Assembly (NCBI RefSeq): GCF_029854195.1
Contig: NZ_CP122960.1
Span: forward strand, 2,052,001 to 2,116,000
Reading direction: 5' to 3'
DNA: 64,000 nucleotides
From: Amylibacter sp. IMCC11727
GTDB lineage: Bacteria > Pseudomonadota > Alphaproteobacteria > Rhodobacterales > Rhodobacteraceae
The notes below the pieces were generated by a model. The model was given only the letters and a program-made list of their open reading frames with translations, was not told the origin of the DNA and made no database searches. How positions within the stretch are numbered: position 1 is the stretch's first letter; every line of letters starts with the position of its first letter. Made by a program: the position numbers and the translations under genes. Of this stretch, positions 35,019 through 42,767 are shown piece by piece.

Positions 35019-35912
35019 TTGGATTGGGACAAATTACGGATATTTCATTCCGTTGCTGATGCAGGCAGCCTGACACACGCGGGCGAAGCACTCCACCTTT
35101 CACAGTCCGCCGTCAGTCGCCAAATTCGCGCGCTCGAAGAAAGCCTTGGCGTCACCCTATTTCACCGCCATGCCCGTGGCTTGATCCTGACAGAACAGGG
35201 CGAATTGCTGTTTGATGCCACATCAGACATGAGCAAAAAGCTCGATAACGCCGAAGCCCGCATTCGCGACAGCGAAGACGAAGTTTATGGTGAGTTAAAA
35301 GTCACCACGACAGTTGGCTTTGGCACGCTTTGGCTCGCGCCGCGTATGGGGCGGCTCTATGACCGTTTCCCCGATCTTAAAATTGATCTCCTGCTCGAAG
35401 AACGCGTGCTCGATCTGCCCATGCGCGAGGCAGATGTGGCCATTCGCATGAAAGAGCCAAGCCAAGCCGATCTGGTGCGCCGGCGTTTGATGGACGTAAA
35501 CATGCGATTTTACGCTTCAGACGCGTATTTCGAAAAACGCGACATGCCCAAAGACTTTGAAGACTTGCGCAATCACCGCATCATCAGCCAAAGCCTGTCA
35601 TCCCAACAAGTCAGCGCCAGCGTGAATTGGCTGCGTCCGCTTTTGTCTGGGGAACACGACAGCCATCTCACGGTAAACAACTACTTTGGCGTTCTGCAAG
35701 CCGTGCTGTTCGGCGTCGGTATTGGCGTGTTGCCAAGCTATGTCACCGCCGATTTCCCGCACCTGTTACGCGTTCTTCCCGAAGAAGAAAGCTCCCAAGT
35801 CCCCGTCTATCTGGCCTATCCAGAAGAGTTACGACATTCAAAAAGGGTGCAAGTGTTCCGCGATTTCGTGCTGGAAGAGATCAAAGCCGACAAAAAGCTG
35901 TCACAATTTTAA
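35019..35912 (+). CDS. LysR family transcriptional regulator
   Basis: 297 aa. The winged helix-turn-helix spans residues 4-65: RIFHSVADAGSLTHAGEALHLSQSAVSRQIRALEE, SLGVTLFHRHARGLILTEQG. The C-terminal substrate-binding domain (about 90-290) is intact, with a typical VGFGTLWLAPRM start. TTG start at 35019 with AGGGG 9 nt upstream. The divergent neighbour is the indolepyruvate oxidoreductase gene, the likely target. The effector is unknown. Confidence 0.88.
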   Translation: MDWDKLRIFHSVADAGSLTHAGEALHLSQSAVSRQIRALEESLGVTLFHRHARGLILTEQGELLFDATSDMSKKLDNAEARIRDSEDEVYGELKVTTTVGFGTLWLAPRMGRLYDRFPDLKIDLLLEERVLDLPMREADVAIRMKEPSQADLVRRRLMDVNMRFYASDAYFEKRDMPKDFEDLRNHRIISQSLSSQQVSASVNWLRPLLSGEHDSHLTVNNYFGVLQAVLFGVGIGVLPSYVTADFPHLLRVLPEEESSQVPVYLAYPEELRHSKRVQVFRDFVLEEIKADKKLSQF

Positions 35913-36010
35913 GGCGTTAAAACAACGGATAAACCCAAATATCACGCCTTTTTTGTCGTGCTATGCAAATCCAGCATGACCGATATGCAACCACTGTGGC
36001 CTATTTACAC

Positions 36011-36039
36011 TTGTTCTTAACCCTTTCGGTTTATATCTT
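36011..36039 (+). promoter_or_regulatory. Candidate promoter of the small RNA
   Basis: TTGTTC at 36011-36016 and TATCTT at 36034-36039 are separated by exactly 17 bp. The -35 matches TTGACA in four of six positions, and the -10 matches TATAAT in four of six. The predicted start is at 36044-36046, at the first base of the 5' hairpin. Confidence 0.45.
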
Positions 36040-36043
36040 ATAA

Positions 36044-36128
36044 GTGAAGATGTTGGTTGAGCGAAAGTTCTCAGCATCTTCACCTCCCTGTTGGACTAAG
36101 GCCGAGCATTTGCTCGGCCTCTTTTTTT
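36044..36128 (+). ncRNA. Candidate small RNA, about 85 nt, with CCUCCC linker
   Basis: Two hairpins and a linker. Stem 1: GTGAAGATG (36044-36052) pairs perfectly with CATCTTCAC (36075-36083), with a second helix TTGAG/CTCAG inside. The linker begins CCTCCC (36083-36088) and is otherwise unpaired, which would pair with Shine-Dalgarno sequences. Stem 2: AGGCCGAGCA-TT-TGCTCGGCCT (36099-36120) followed by C and seven T. No open frame with an RBS lies inside. The 3' half is antisense to the last codons of the sigma factor gene. I do not recognise an Rfam family. A bidirectional terminator without an RNA is the alternative, but it would not explain stem 1 or the promoter. Confidence 0.5.
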
Positions 36129-37366
36129 GCCTCACGCCTTTTGCGATCCAGAAACACTGCTTCGCTGTGGTTCTTTGACAATCCAATAGCTCTGGCATAA
36201 CACGTATCCGCCTCTTCAAACCGCAGCGCCGCGCGATAAAACGCAGCACATGCCGCATGATAAGGTTGATACGCCTCCAAGTCCTGCCCCAAATCCGCGC
36301 TTGCCCGTATGGCCGCTTCTGGCCCTTGCACAAAGGACAGCGCCACACACCAATTCAATCGCACCACGGCGGACGCATCAAACTGCATCAACGCCTCATA
36401 GAGCCCAACAATCTCGGGCCAGCCAGTAGATTTAAACGTGTCAGCTTCTGAATGCACCGCCTGTATGGCCGCCTGAATCTGGTAGGGACCTGGCACGCCC
36501 CTCCCCAGCGCCCGCTTCACCAAGGCACACGCGGGTTCTATTGCCGCTTTATCCCACAAAGAACGGTCCTGATCCTCTATCGAAATCATGCCACCATCGG
36601 GTGTGGCCCGCGCCGCCTTTCGCGCATGGATCAGCGACATCAGCGCAATCAATCCCTCCACTTCGGCCTGTTCAGGACACAATTGATCCACAACTTCCGC
36701 CAAAAACAACGCCTCTTCACACAAGTCCTTGCGGATCTGCTGCTCCCCGCGTGTGGCCGCGTAACCTTCGTTAAAAATCAGATAGATAACCATCAGAACG
36801 GAATGCAACCGATCAGGCAAATCTGACCCTTGGGGCACTTCAAACGGTATACCAGAGGCTTTGATCTTCTTTTGCGCACGCACCAAACGCTGCGCCATGG
36901 CGGATTCCGTGTCCAAAAACGCCCGCGCAATTTCTGCCGTTGTCAGCCCACCCAACGTGCGCAACGTAAGGGCCACTCGGGTCTTTGCATCTAATGCGGG
37001 ATGACAACAGGTGAATATCAACCGCAGCCGCTCATCTGGAATTTCTTCTTGCCGCTCGTCTTCAGCATCTTGCTGATCAAGCCGCAACAACATGGCATAA
37101 TCTTTTGATTTCGCGTCAAAATTCTTTGCCCGCCGAATGCGGTCAATGGCCTTGCGCCGCGCGGTTTGCAACAACCACCCTGTCGGGTTTGTTGGCACGC
37201 CAGACCGCCCCCAATGCAAAATGGCCGAGGCCAGCGCGTCTTGCAAACTGTCCTCGGCCATTTGAAAATCGCGCAGATTGGCGATCAGCGCAGAAAGAAG
37301 GCGGCCATGATACTCATTTAATACGCCCGCAAGAGCCTCATGAACATCCTCTTTGGCCGCCACCAT
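36080..37366 (-). CDS. ECF42-type sigma factor with C-terminal TPR-like domain
   Basis: 428 aa, much longer than a plain ECF sigma factor. Sigma region 2 is at about residues 20-85 (QMAEDSLQDALASAILHW, PTGWLLQTARRKAIDRIRR), region 4 at about 125-180 (GLTTAEIARAFLDTESAMAQRLVRAQKKI), and the remaining 240 residues (HSVLMVIYLIFNEGYAATRG onward) form the helical-repeat extension that defines group ECF42. The preceding gene encodes a DGPF protein, the known partner of this group, and ends 3 nt before the ATG. The extension probably replaces an anti-sigma factor as regulator. Confidence 0.88.
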   Translation of the reverse strand: MVAAKEDVHEALAGVLNEYHGRLLSALIANLRDFQMAEDSLQDALASAILHWGRSGVPTNPTGWLLQTARRKAIDRIRRAKNFDAKSKDYAMLLRLDQQDAEDERQEEIPDERLRLIFTCCHPALDAKTRVALTLRTLGGLTTAEIARAFLDTESAMAQRLVRAQKKIKASGIPFEVPQGSDLPDRLHSVLMVIYLIFNEGYAATRGEQQIRKDLCEEALFLAEVVDQLCPEQAEVEGLIALMSLIHARKAARATPDGGMISIEDQDRSLWDKAAIEPACALVKRALGRGVPGPYQIQAAIQAVHSEADTFKSTGWPEIVGLYEALMQFDASAVVRLNWCVALSFVQGPEAAIRASADLGQDLEAYQPYHAACAAFYRAALRFEEADTCYARAIGLSKNHSEAVFLDRKRREAKKEAEQMLGLSPTGR

Positions 37367-37369
37367 GTG

Positions 37370-37720
37370 TTACTCAAGCGCCATAATTGGACGCACCTCA
37401 ACCGTGCCTGTACGGGCCGTCGGGATCATGGACGCGTATTTAATCGCCTCGTCCAAATCTTTGCATTCAAACAGATAATATCCGCCCAATTGCTCTTTGG
37501 TTTCGGCAAACGGGCCATCCATGGTTTCCAATTTCCCATCACGTTTGCGAATGGATGTGGCGGTTTCAACAGGCTGCAACGCTTCGCCGCCCACCATGAC
37601 ACCGGCATCTTGATACACTTGCGTCACATCGCGCCATTCTTGCATCATCGCCTCAAACTCTGGTGTGCCAAAATCAGGGGTCGGCTCAGGTTCGGAATAG
37701 ATTAAAGCCAAATATTGCAT
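37370..37720 (-). CDS. YCII-related protein with DGPF motif
   Basis: 116 aa, ferredoxin-like fold. The motif TMDGPFAETKEQLGGYYLFE (about 66-85) is the DGPF signature; the N terminus MQYLALIYSEPE and a conserved His are family features. Such proteins are co-encoded with ECF42 sigma factors; the biochemical role is not established. AAAGGA lies 8 nt before the ATG. It forms a two-gene unit with the sigma gene. Confidence 0.88.
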   Translation of the reverse strand: MQYLALIYSEPEPTPDFGTPEFEAMMQEWRDVTQVYQDAGVMVGGEALQPVETATSIRKRDGKLETMDGPFAETKEQLGGYYLFECKDLDEAIKYASMIPTARTGTVEVRPIMALE

Positions 37721-37785
37721 GATAGTTTCCTTTCAAGTGGGTTAAGTGTGATCCAAAATCGGATCGGTTTGCAACTGTTGAGTGT

Positions 37786-38175
37786 TCAGGCGAATTGCGT
37801 CAGGCCAATCAGGACCACACAAATCAACATCGCCAAATGCGTGCCGATATTGCCCGCAATCCGCACAGGATGCGTCATGTTTTCGACCTTTAGGCCAAAG
37901 GGCAAAATGATGCGCGATATCACCAAAATCATGGCGGCCACGCTCAGGGCCGTTTTGTTTCCCCCTGCATTCTCCGCCAATGCCATCAGGATCAACGCAA
38001 GGGGTACAAATTCCGCAAAATTCCCATGCACCCGCATTTTCAAGGCCAATGACATGTCATCCCCATGCAGGATTGAAATCCCTGCCGCAGTGCGCGCTTT
38101 GATAACGCCAAAGGTTAAAACCAGAAAAACGATGGCCAAAACCGCCGCGCTCAATGCTGTTATTTGAAGGTCCAT
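37786..38175 (-). CDS. MAPEG family membrane protein
   Basis: 129 aa with four hydrophobic segments. The segment ISILHGDDMSLALKMRVHGNFAEFVPLALILMALAENAGG corresponds to the MAPEG core (the RxHxNFxEF pattern), shared with microsomal glutathione transferases. The role in bacteria is unclear. ATG at 38175 is chosen because GGAG lies 7 nt upstream and family members begin just before the first helix; earlier ATGs at 38181 and 38187 add a few residues. A 47-residue longer reading is not credible because it crosses a promoter-like palindrome. Confidence 0.78.
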   Translation of the reverse strand: MDLQITALSAAVLAIVFLVLTFGVIKARTAAGISILHGDDMSLALKMRVHGNFAEFVPLALILMALAENAGGNKTALSVAAMILVISRIILPFGLKVENMTHPVRIAGNIGTHLAMLICVVLIGLTQFA

Positions 38176-38208
38176 TTTCATCTCCATCTTGTTGGTCTTC
38201 CCACTAAA

Positions 38209-38225
38209 GACGAACGGCGTTCGTC
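38209..38225. promoter_or_regulatory. Palindrome between MAPEG and purL
   Basis: GACGAAC-GGC-GTTCGTC, two perfect 7-bp arms, 34 bp before the MAPEG start and 124 bp before purL. It is placed like an operator for the divergent MAPEG gene. The protein is unknown. Confidence 0.4.
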
Positions 38226-38348
38226 CAAATCGACACCTCGGGTGAAAAAAAATGAAAAAACTTATGAAAGGTCCGCTCCACACCCTTTCGCGCCGGTTCC
38301 CCTTCCAGTATGACACGCCCAAATCCATTCGCTTTGGGGGCTATTTTC

Positions 38349-40508
38349 ATGACCGAACCAGCAATCACCGACAAACTCATCGCTGATCACGGACTAAAGC
38401 CCGATGAATACCAAATGATCCTTGATATCATTGGTCGCGAACCCACGTTTACAGAACTCGGCATCTTTTCGGCCATGTGGAACGAACACTGTTCGTACAA
38501 ATCTTCCAAAAAATGGCTGCGCACCTTGCCCACCGAAGGCCCCCAAGTGATTTGCGGCCCTGGCGAAAACGCGGGCATCGTGGACATTGGCGATGGCCAA
38601 TGTGTTGTCTTTAAAATGGAAAGCCACAACCACCCCTCCTACATCGAACCCTACCAAGGGGCCGCTACAGGGGTTGGTGGCATCCTACGCGATGTATTCA
38701 CCATGGGCGCACGCCCGATTGCGGCCATGAACTCCCTGTCCTTTGGCGAAGTCAGCCACCCAAAAACAAAATCCCTTGTCGCAGGTGTAGTCGAAGGCGT
38801 TGGCGGATACGGCAACTGTTTTGGCGTCCCAACTGTGGGCGGAGAACTGCGCTTTCACGAAGCCTACAACGGCAACTGCCTTGTAAACGCGTTCGCAGCA
38901 GGCCTCGCCGATACAGACGCGATCTTCTATTCCGCCGCTTCTGGTGTTGGTATGCCCGTGGTGTATCTTGGCGCAAAAACGGGCCGCGACGGTGTGGGCG
39001 GCGCAACAATGGCGTCTGCGGAATTTGACGAAACAATCGAAGAAAAACGCCCAACCGTTCAGGTTGGTGATCCCTTCACTGAAAAACGCCTTATGGAAGC
39101 CACGCTCGAGCTGATGGCAACAGGCGCTGTGATCTCCATCCAAGACATGGGCGCGGCTGGCCTGACCTGCTCCGCCGTTGAAATGGGCGACAAAGGTGAT
39201 CTTGGCGTGCGCCTTAACCTTGAAGATGTGCCAATCCGCGAAGACAACATGACAGCCTATGAAATGATGCTGTCTGAATCCCAAGAACGCATGTTGATGG
39301 TGCTGAAACCCGAACTTGAAGCCGAAGCAAAAGCGGTTTTTGACAAGTGGGACCTCGACTTTGCTATCGTCGGTGAAACCATCGCCGAAGATCGCTTCCT
39401 CATAATGCACAACGGCGAAGTCAAAGCAGACCTGCCGCTCAAGGCTCTGTCAGGAACCGCACCAGAATACGACCGCCCGTGGGTCGAAACACCCCAAGCA
39501 GCTGCCCTAACAGATGCCCCAAGTGTGGACGCGGGCGAAGCCCTCCTCGCACTCGCATCCTCCCCAAACTACGCGTCTCGCGCTTGGGTTTACGAACAAT
39601 ACGACACGATGGTCATGGCCGACACGGTCAAACGGCCAGGTCTCGACGCGGGTGTCGTGCGGGTTCACGGAACCCCAAAGGCATTGGCCTTCACCTCTGA
39701 TGTGACGCCGCGCTACTGCAAAGCAAACCCGTTTGAAGGCGGCAAACAAGCCGTTGCCGAAGCCTACCGCAATCTTTGCGCGACAGGGGCTAAACCGCTG
39801 GCCACAACTGACAACATGAACTTTGGCAATCCAGAAAAGCCAGAAATCATGGGCCAATTCGTTGGTTGTATCAAAGGTATCGGTGATGCGGTGTCCGCAC
39901 TCGACATGCCCATCGTGTCTGGCAACGTGTCCCTTTACAACGAAACAGATGGCACAGGCATCCTGCCCACTCCAACCATCGGCGCCGTCGGTTTGATGAC
40001 CGACCTTGATCAATTGATTGGCACCGCCCCGAACGACGGCGACAGCCTTGTCCTGCTGGGTGAAACCACGGGCCACCTCGGCCAATCCGCCCTATTGAAA
40101 GAACTGTTCAATCGCGAAGACGGCGATGCCCCCCATGTGGACCTCAAGGCGGAATGGGCCGCTGGTGAATTGGTACGTGCGTTACAATCTGATAAATCCA
40201 TCACTGCTGCCCATGACCTCTCTGATGGTGGCCTCGCACTCGCGGCGGCTGACATGGCGCTTGCAGGCAATATCGGCATGGCCCTCAAAGACGGCGACAC
40301 AGGCTGGTTCTTTGGCGAAGATCAGGCCCGTTACCTGATCGCAACCGCCACCCCTGATGCCGTGCTGGCCGCCGCTCAAACAGCAGGCGTTCCCGCACAA
40401 GTGATTGGCACAGCCACAGGTGATACGCTAGAATTAGGCGCAGCCAAGGTTGCCATGTCCGATCTGCGCGATGCCTTTACCACGGGCCTGCCCAAAGCAG
40501 TTGCTTAA
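38349..40508 (+). CDS. purL: Phosphoribosylformylglycinamidine synthase subunit PurL
   Basis: Purine pathway, converting FGAR to FGAM with glutamine-derived ammonia. 719 aa, typical of the small PurL that works with separate PurQ and PurS. N-terminal EHCSYKSSKKWLRTLP and VVFKMESHNHPSYIEPYQGAATGVGGILRD contain the catalytic His and metal ligands. The ATP-grasp-like repeats follow. ATG at 38349 (GACCGAACC) is preferred, with GGGGG upstream; an in-frame ATG 39 nt earlier has none. purQ and purS are not in the window. Start of a rightward cluster with bolA and grxD. Confidence 0.95.
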   Translation: MTEPAITDKLIADHGLKPDEYQMILDIIGREPTFTELGIFSAMWNEHCSYKSSKKWLRTLPTEGPQVICGPGENAGIVDIGDGQCVVFKMESHNHPSYIEPYQGAATGVGGILRDVFTMGARPIAAMNSLSFGEVSHPKTKSLVAGVVEGVGGYGNCFGVPTVGGELRFHEAYNGNCLVNAFAAGLADTDAIFYSAASGVGMPVVYLGAKTGRDGVGGATMASAEFDETIEEKRPTVQVGDPFTEKRLMEATLELMATGAVISIQDMGAAGLTCSAVEMGDKGDLGVRLNLEDVPIREDNMTAYEMMLSESQERMLMVLKPELEAEAKAVFDKWDLDFAIVGETIAEDRFLIMHNGEVKADLPLKALSGTAPEYDRPWVETPQAAALTDAPSVDAGEALLALASSPNYASRAWVYEQYDTMVMADTVKRPGLDAGVVRVHGTPKALAFTSDVTPRYCKANPFEGGKQAVAEAYRNLCATGAKPLATTDNMNFGNPEKPEIMGQFVGCIKGIGDAVSALDMPIVSGNVSLYNETDGTGILPTPTIGAVGLMTDLDQLIGTAPNDGDSLVLLGETTGHLGQSALLKELFNREDGDAPHVDLKAEWAAGELVRALQSDKSITAAHDLSDGGLALAAADMALAGNIGMALKDGDTGWFFGEDQARYLIATATPDAVLAAAQTAGVPAQVIGTATGDTLELGAAKVAMSDLRDAFTTGLPKAVA

Positions 40509-40527
40509 CACCACAAAGGAATTCGAA

Positions 40528-40764
40528 ATGCCAATGTCCGCCCCTGAAATCGAAGCCTTGCTGCGCGAAACCTTCCCTGACGCTGATATCACGGTCCAAG
40601 GGGATGATGGTGTTCACATGGCGGCCCAAATCATCGCTGAAGAGTTTCGGGGCAAAAACCGCGTGGCTCAACAGCGTATGGTTTACGCCGCACTAAAGGG
40701 TAAAATGGACGGCCCTTCTGGGGAATTGCACGCACTGGCCCTCACGACCAAGGCTCCTGAATGA
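40528..40764 (+). CDS. BolA family protein
   Basis: 78 aa. The central FRGKNRVAQQRMVYAALKGKM and the C-terminal GELHALALTTKAPE are diagnostic of BolA/IbaG; the conserved His in ELHA is a 2Fe-2S ligand in complexes with CGFS glutaredoxins. ATG at 40528 has AAAGGA 7 nt upstream. The TGA overlaps the ATG of the next tiny gene (ATGA). Its usual partner grxD is three genes downstream, so this is very likely an iron-sulfur trafficking pair. Confidence 0.92.
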   Translation: MPMSAPEIEALLRETFPDADITVQGDDGVHMAAQIIAEEFRGKNRVAQQRMVYAALKGKMDGPSGELHALALTTKAPE

Positions 40765-40889
40765 CAGATGCGACTCTCATCGCATTTATCCTGGTTCTGA
40801 TCCCGCTTCTGGTGATCGCCATCATCGTTATGTCCCTACGCTTGCGCGCCGCCGTAAAACGGGATCAACAAAACGATAATCAGCAATGA
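40761..40889 (+). CDS. 42-aa single-helix membrane protein
   Basis: Begins MTDATLIAFILVLIPLLVIA, continues IIVMSLRLRAAVKR and ends in a Gln/Asn-rich tail. One hydrophobic helix (about residues 5-24), then a positively charged cytoplasmic tail by the positive-inside rule. It starts within the bolA stop codon (ATGA) and its own TGA overlaps the ATG of the next gene in the same way. No family recognised. The double coupling argues for translation. Confidence 0.6.
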   Translation: MTDATLIAFILVLIPLLVIAIIVMSLRLRAAVKRDQQNDNQQ

Positions 40890-41104
40890 CTTTTCTGGGC
40901 GGACTTCTGCTAATCACCGCCCTGATCTGGGCGCTTCTGGTGCGTTCTAAAATGCGCGGCGATGCGTGGGAAAAAACGCATGCGCAGCGATCAAACCACA
41001 GCGCAATCCATTCCAGCACCTCCGAAGCAGGGCATTCACACTCTTACTTCGTAACCAAAGACCCAGATGAATACGCGCGGATTTTTGTACCTCGCGGCAG
41101 ATAA
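40886..41104 (+). CDS. 72-aa membrane-anchored protein, unknown
   Basis: N-terminal helix LGGLLLITALIWALLVRSKM (residues 4-23), then a hydrophilic tail rich in Ser and His (RSNHSAIHSSTSEAGHSHSY) that ends KDPDEYARIFVPRGR. The cluster of His residues and the place between bolA and a CGFS glutaredoxin could mean metal binding, but this is inference only. It starts in the stop codon of the 42-aa gene. No homologue recognised. Confidence 0.65.
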   Translation: MTFLGGLLLITALIWALLVRSKMRGDAWEKTHAQRSNHSAIHSSTSEAGHSHSYFVTKDPDEYARIFVPRGR

Positions 41105-41189
41105 GCCAGCCCCATTGTAATCTGCGCACCCCTTGATATATCAACAGGCAACGTTGGGCGAAACGGCCCACCCCGAAAAGGATATCGAA

Positions 41190-41552
41190 ATGACTGATGC
41201 AAATGCACAAATCCAAGACACGATCACAAACAACGACGTTGTGTTGTTCATGAAGGGCACCGCCTCTATGCCACAATGCGGGTTTTCTTCGCGTGTGGCT
41301 GGCGTTCTAAACTATATGGGCGTGCAGTTTTCCGATGTAAACGTGCTGGCTGACGACAGCATCCGCCAAGGCATCAAAGACTTCTCAGATTGGCCTACAA
41401 TTCCACAGCTTTACGTCAAAGGCGAATTTGTGGGTGGCTGCGACATCATCACCGAAATGACCCTGTCAGGGGAACTCGACACACTGTTCACAGAAAACGG
41501 CGTCTCTTTTGACAAAGACGCCGCTGATAAAATTCGCGAAGCAAACAGCTAA
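41190..41552 (+). CDS. grxD: Monothiol glutaredoxin, CGFS type (Grx4)
   Basis: 120 aa. The active-site motif CGFS is at residues 30-33 (MPQCGFSSRVAGVLNYMG), with the glutathione-binding FSDWPTIPQLYVKGEFVGGCDI later. CGFS glutaredoxins carry 2Fe-2S clusters and pair with BolA. ATG at 41190 is chosen: AAGGAT 7 nt upstream and the family starts here; an earlier ATG at 41133 adds 19 residues. A terminator follows and also ends zapA on the other strand. Confidence 0.95.
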   Translation: MTDANAQIQDTITNNDVVLFMKGTASMPQCGFSSRVAGVLNYMGVQFSDVNVLADDSIRQGIKDFSDWPTIPQLYVKGEFVGGCDIITEMTLSGELDTLFTENGVSFDKDAADKIREANS

Positions 41553-41584
41553 TCATCGCAATACAATCGCGTCATAACTGATTG

Positions 41585-41611
41585 AAAAGGCTGGTTTATC
41601 CAGCCTTTTTT
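41585..41611. terminator. Bidirectional terminator between grxD and zapA
   Basis: AAAAGGCTGG-TTTAT-CCAGCCTTTTTT, stem of about 10 bp, T tract on + and a shorter one on -. It overlaps the last codons of zapA. Confidence 0.85.
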
Positions 41612-42039
41612 ATGGCATCCGCCGCGCTTTCAACCTGCGCAACCATGTTTTTCATTTGCGCCACAGCCGCATCACGAGCCTCTGCCGCATCTTTGGCCGC
41701 CGCTTGCACTTCGGCCAACTCTGCTTTGACTTCGGCCAATTGCTCTTGCGCTGCGTTCAGTTGCTTTTCTGCTTTATTGGCCCGCTTGGCCGCACCAGAA
41801 CTGTCCGCACCCGCAGCCCCATTTGCTTTTAACTGATCCTCAAGGCTCGCCGTTTTATCCGCCAGCATCAAACCTGCCATCAACAACATCCGTGTTTCAG
41901 GCATCCGACCCAGTGCTTCATTCAGCGCGCCCGCTTCATTGTCGAGCATCCCAGCGGCAGACTGCAAGAAATGCTCTTCGCCATCGCGACAGGCCACTTC
42001 GAATTCACGGCCACCGATTGTTACTTTTACTTCAGCCAT
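41596..42039 (-). CDS. zapA: Cell division protein ZapA
   Basis: Cross-links FtsZ filaments at the septum. 147 aa. MAEVKVTIGGREFEVACRDGEE is the start of the ZapA fold; GMLDNEAGALNEALGRMPETRMLLMAGLMLADK is the core. The C-terminal ~65 residues are an Ala/Glu-rich coiled coil (KRANKAEKQLNAAQEQLAEVKAEL), longer than in E. coli. The upstream gene ends 1 nt before its ATG, so both are cotranscribed. Confidence 0.92.
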   Translation of the reverse strand: MAEVKVTIGGREFEVACRDGEEHFLQSAAGMLDNEAGALNEALGRMPETRMLLMAGLMLADKTASLEDQLKANGAAGADSSGAAKRANKAEKQLNAAQEQLAEVKAELAEVQAAAKDAAEARDAAVAQMKNMVAQVESAADAIKKAG

Positions 42040-42040
42040 C

Positions 42041-42559
42041 TTACGCGCCCTCCACCAGCGGTGTCAGTCGGGCAAGAATGCCATTGACCTCTTCCAGATC
42101 AACGTCCCGCTGTGCTTTGATTTGTTCCAATTCCGCTTCCAATGATTGGTTGATCAAATCGGGATCCCCCACATTGCTTTCGTTTGCTTTGCGCAAACTT
42201 GCGTTCATCTTTTTCAGATGCTTGTTGTATTGACGCGTTTTGTCCAATTCCGCATCAACAGCCGCGCGCGCCTTATCCAGCGCATCAATCTGCTTTACCA
42301 TGGCCGTGCGCTGCGCATCCGCACCTTCGTCCTTTTGCGCCAATTCTTTTTCCAGCGCATCCACACGCTGACGTGCCTTTTTCAACGCCTTCGCTGCAGA
42401 AGCCGCCTCTTCTTTGGCCGCTGCTGCATCTTTTTCTGCGCTCGCCACCTGATCGGCCAGCTTTTTCACGTCTTCAGGGTCTGCACCACCTGCGCTGGCC
42501 CCTTCGATCGTTTTCAGCGCTGCATCCAACCGCGCTTGAATTTTTGGAAATTGTGTCAT
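42041..42559 (-). CDS. Coiled-coil protein upstream of zapA
   Basis: 172 aa, almost wholly a coiled coil: Ala, Glu, Lys and Asp dominate with heptad spacing (KKLADQVASAEKDAAAAKEE, ALKKARQRVDALEKELAQKD). No signal peptide, no enzymatic motif. It is fused by spacing to zapA, so a division or septum role is plausible. ATG at 42559 is used; an ATG at 42592 adds 11 residues. Function unknown. Confidence 0.72.
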   Translation of the reverse strand: MTQFPKIQARLDAALKTIEGASAGGADPEDVKKLADQVASAEKDAAAAKEEAASAAKALKKARQRVDALEKELAQKDEGADAQRTAMVKQIDALDKARAAVDAELDKTRQYNKHLKKMNASLRKANESNVGDPDLINQSLEAELEQIKAQRDVDLEEVNGILARLTPLVEGA

Positions 42560-42694
42560 CGTTTCACCCACTGCTCGTCCGTCTTGCCGCAAAGCGCCGC
42601 TGTCGAATCAATTTTCTGATACCATTATGATCATTTTCTTACTGTAAAAACAAATTGCTGCAAAAGAAAGCTGATGTAAACGGCTTTGATCCGC

Positions 42695-42722
42695 TTGACC
42701 CCCTTATCTGAGTTGGTATCAC
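42695..42722 (+). promoter_or_regulatory. Candidate promoter of tkt
   Basis: TTGACC (42695-42700) and TATCAC (42717-42722), 16 bp apart. The -10 is poor. It is the best pair in the 175-bp gap between the coiled-coil gene and tkt. Confidence 0.35.
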
Positions 42723-42767
42723 AGGCCCATCTTTCACCATGCGTATCACCCCAAGAAAGGGCTTTTC

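Noticed and set aside
38188..38328. N-terminal extension of the MAPEG protein
   Set aside because: Low-complexity, crosses the palindrome and has no RBS; the family begins just before the first helix.
38685..39410. 241-codon frame antisense to purL
   Set aside because: Long only because of codon bias on the opposite strand; rich in His/Phe/Cys, no motif, no RBS. The same holds for long antisense frames in the SPOR gene (869-1615), the indolepyruvate gene (34001-34834), the Do protease (53630-54805) and gor (57579-58652).
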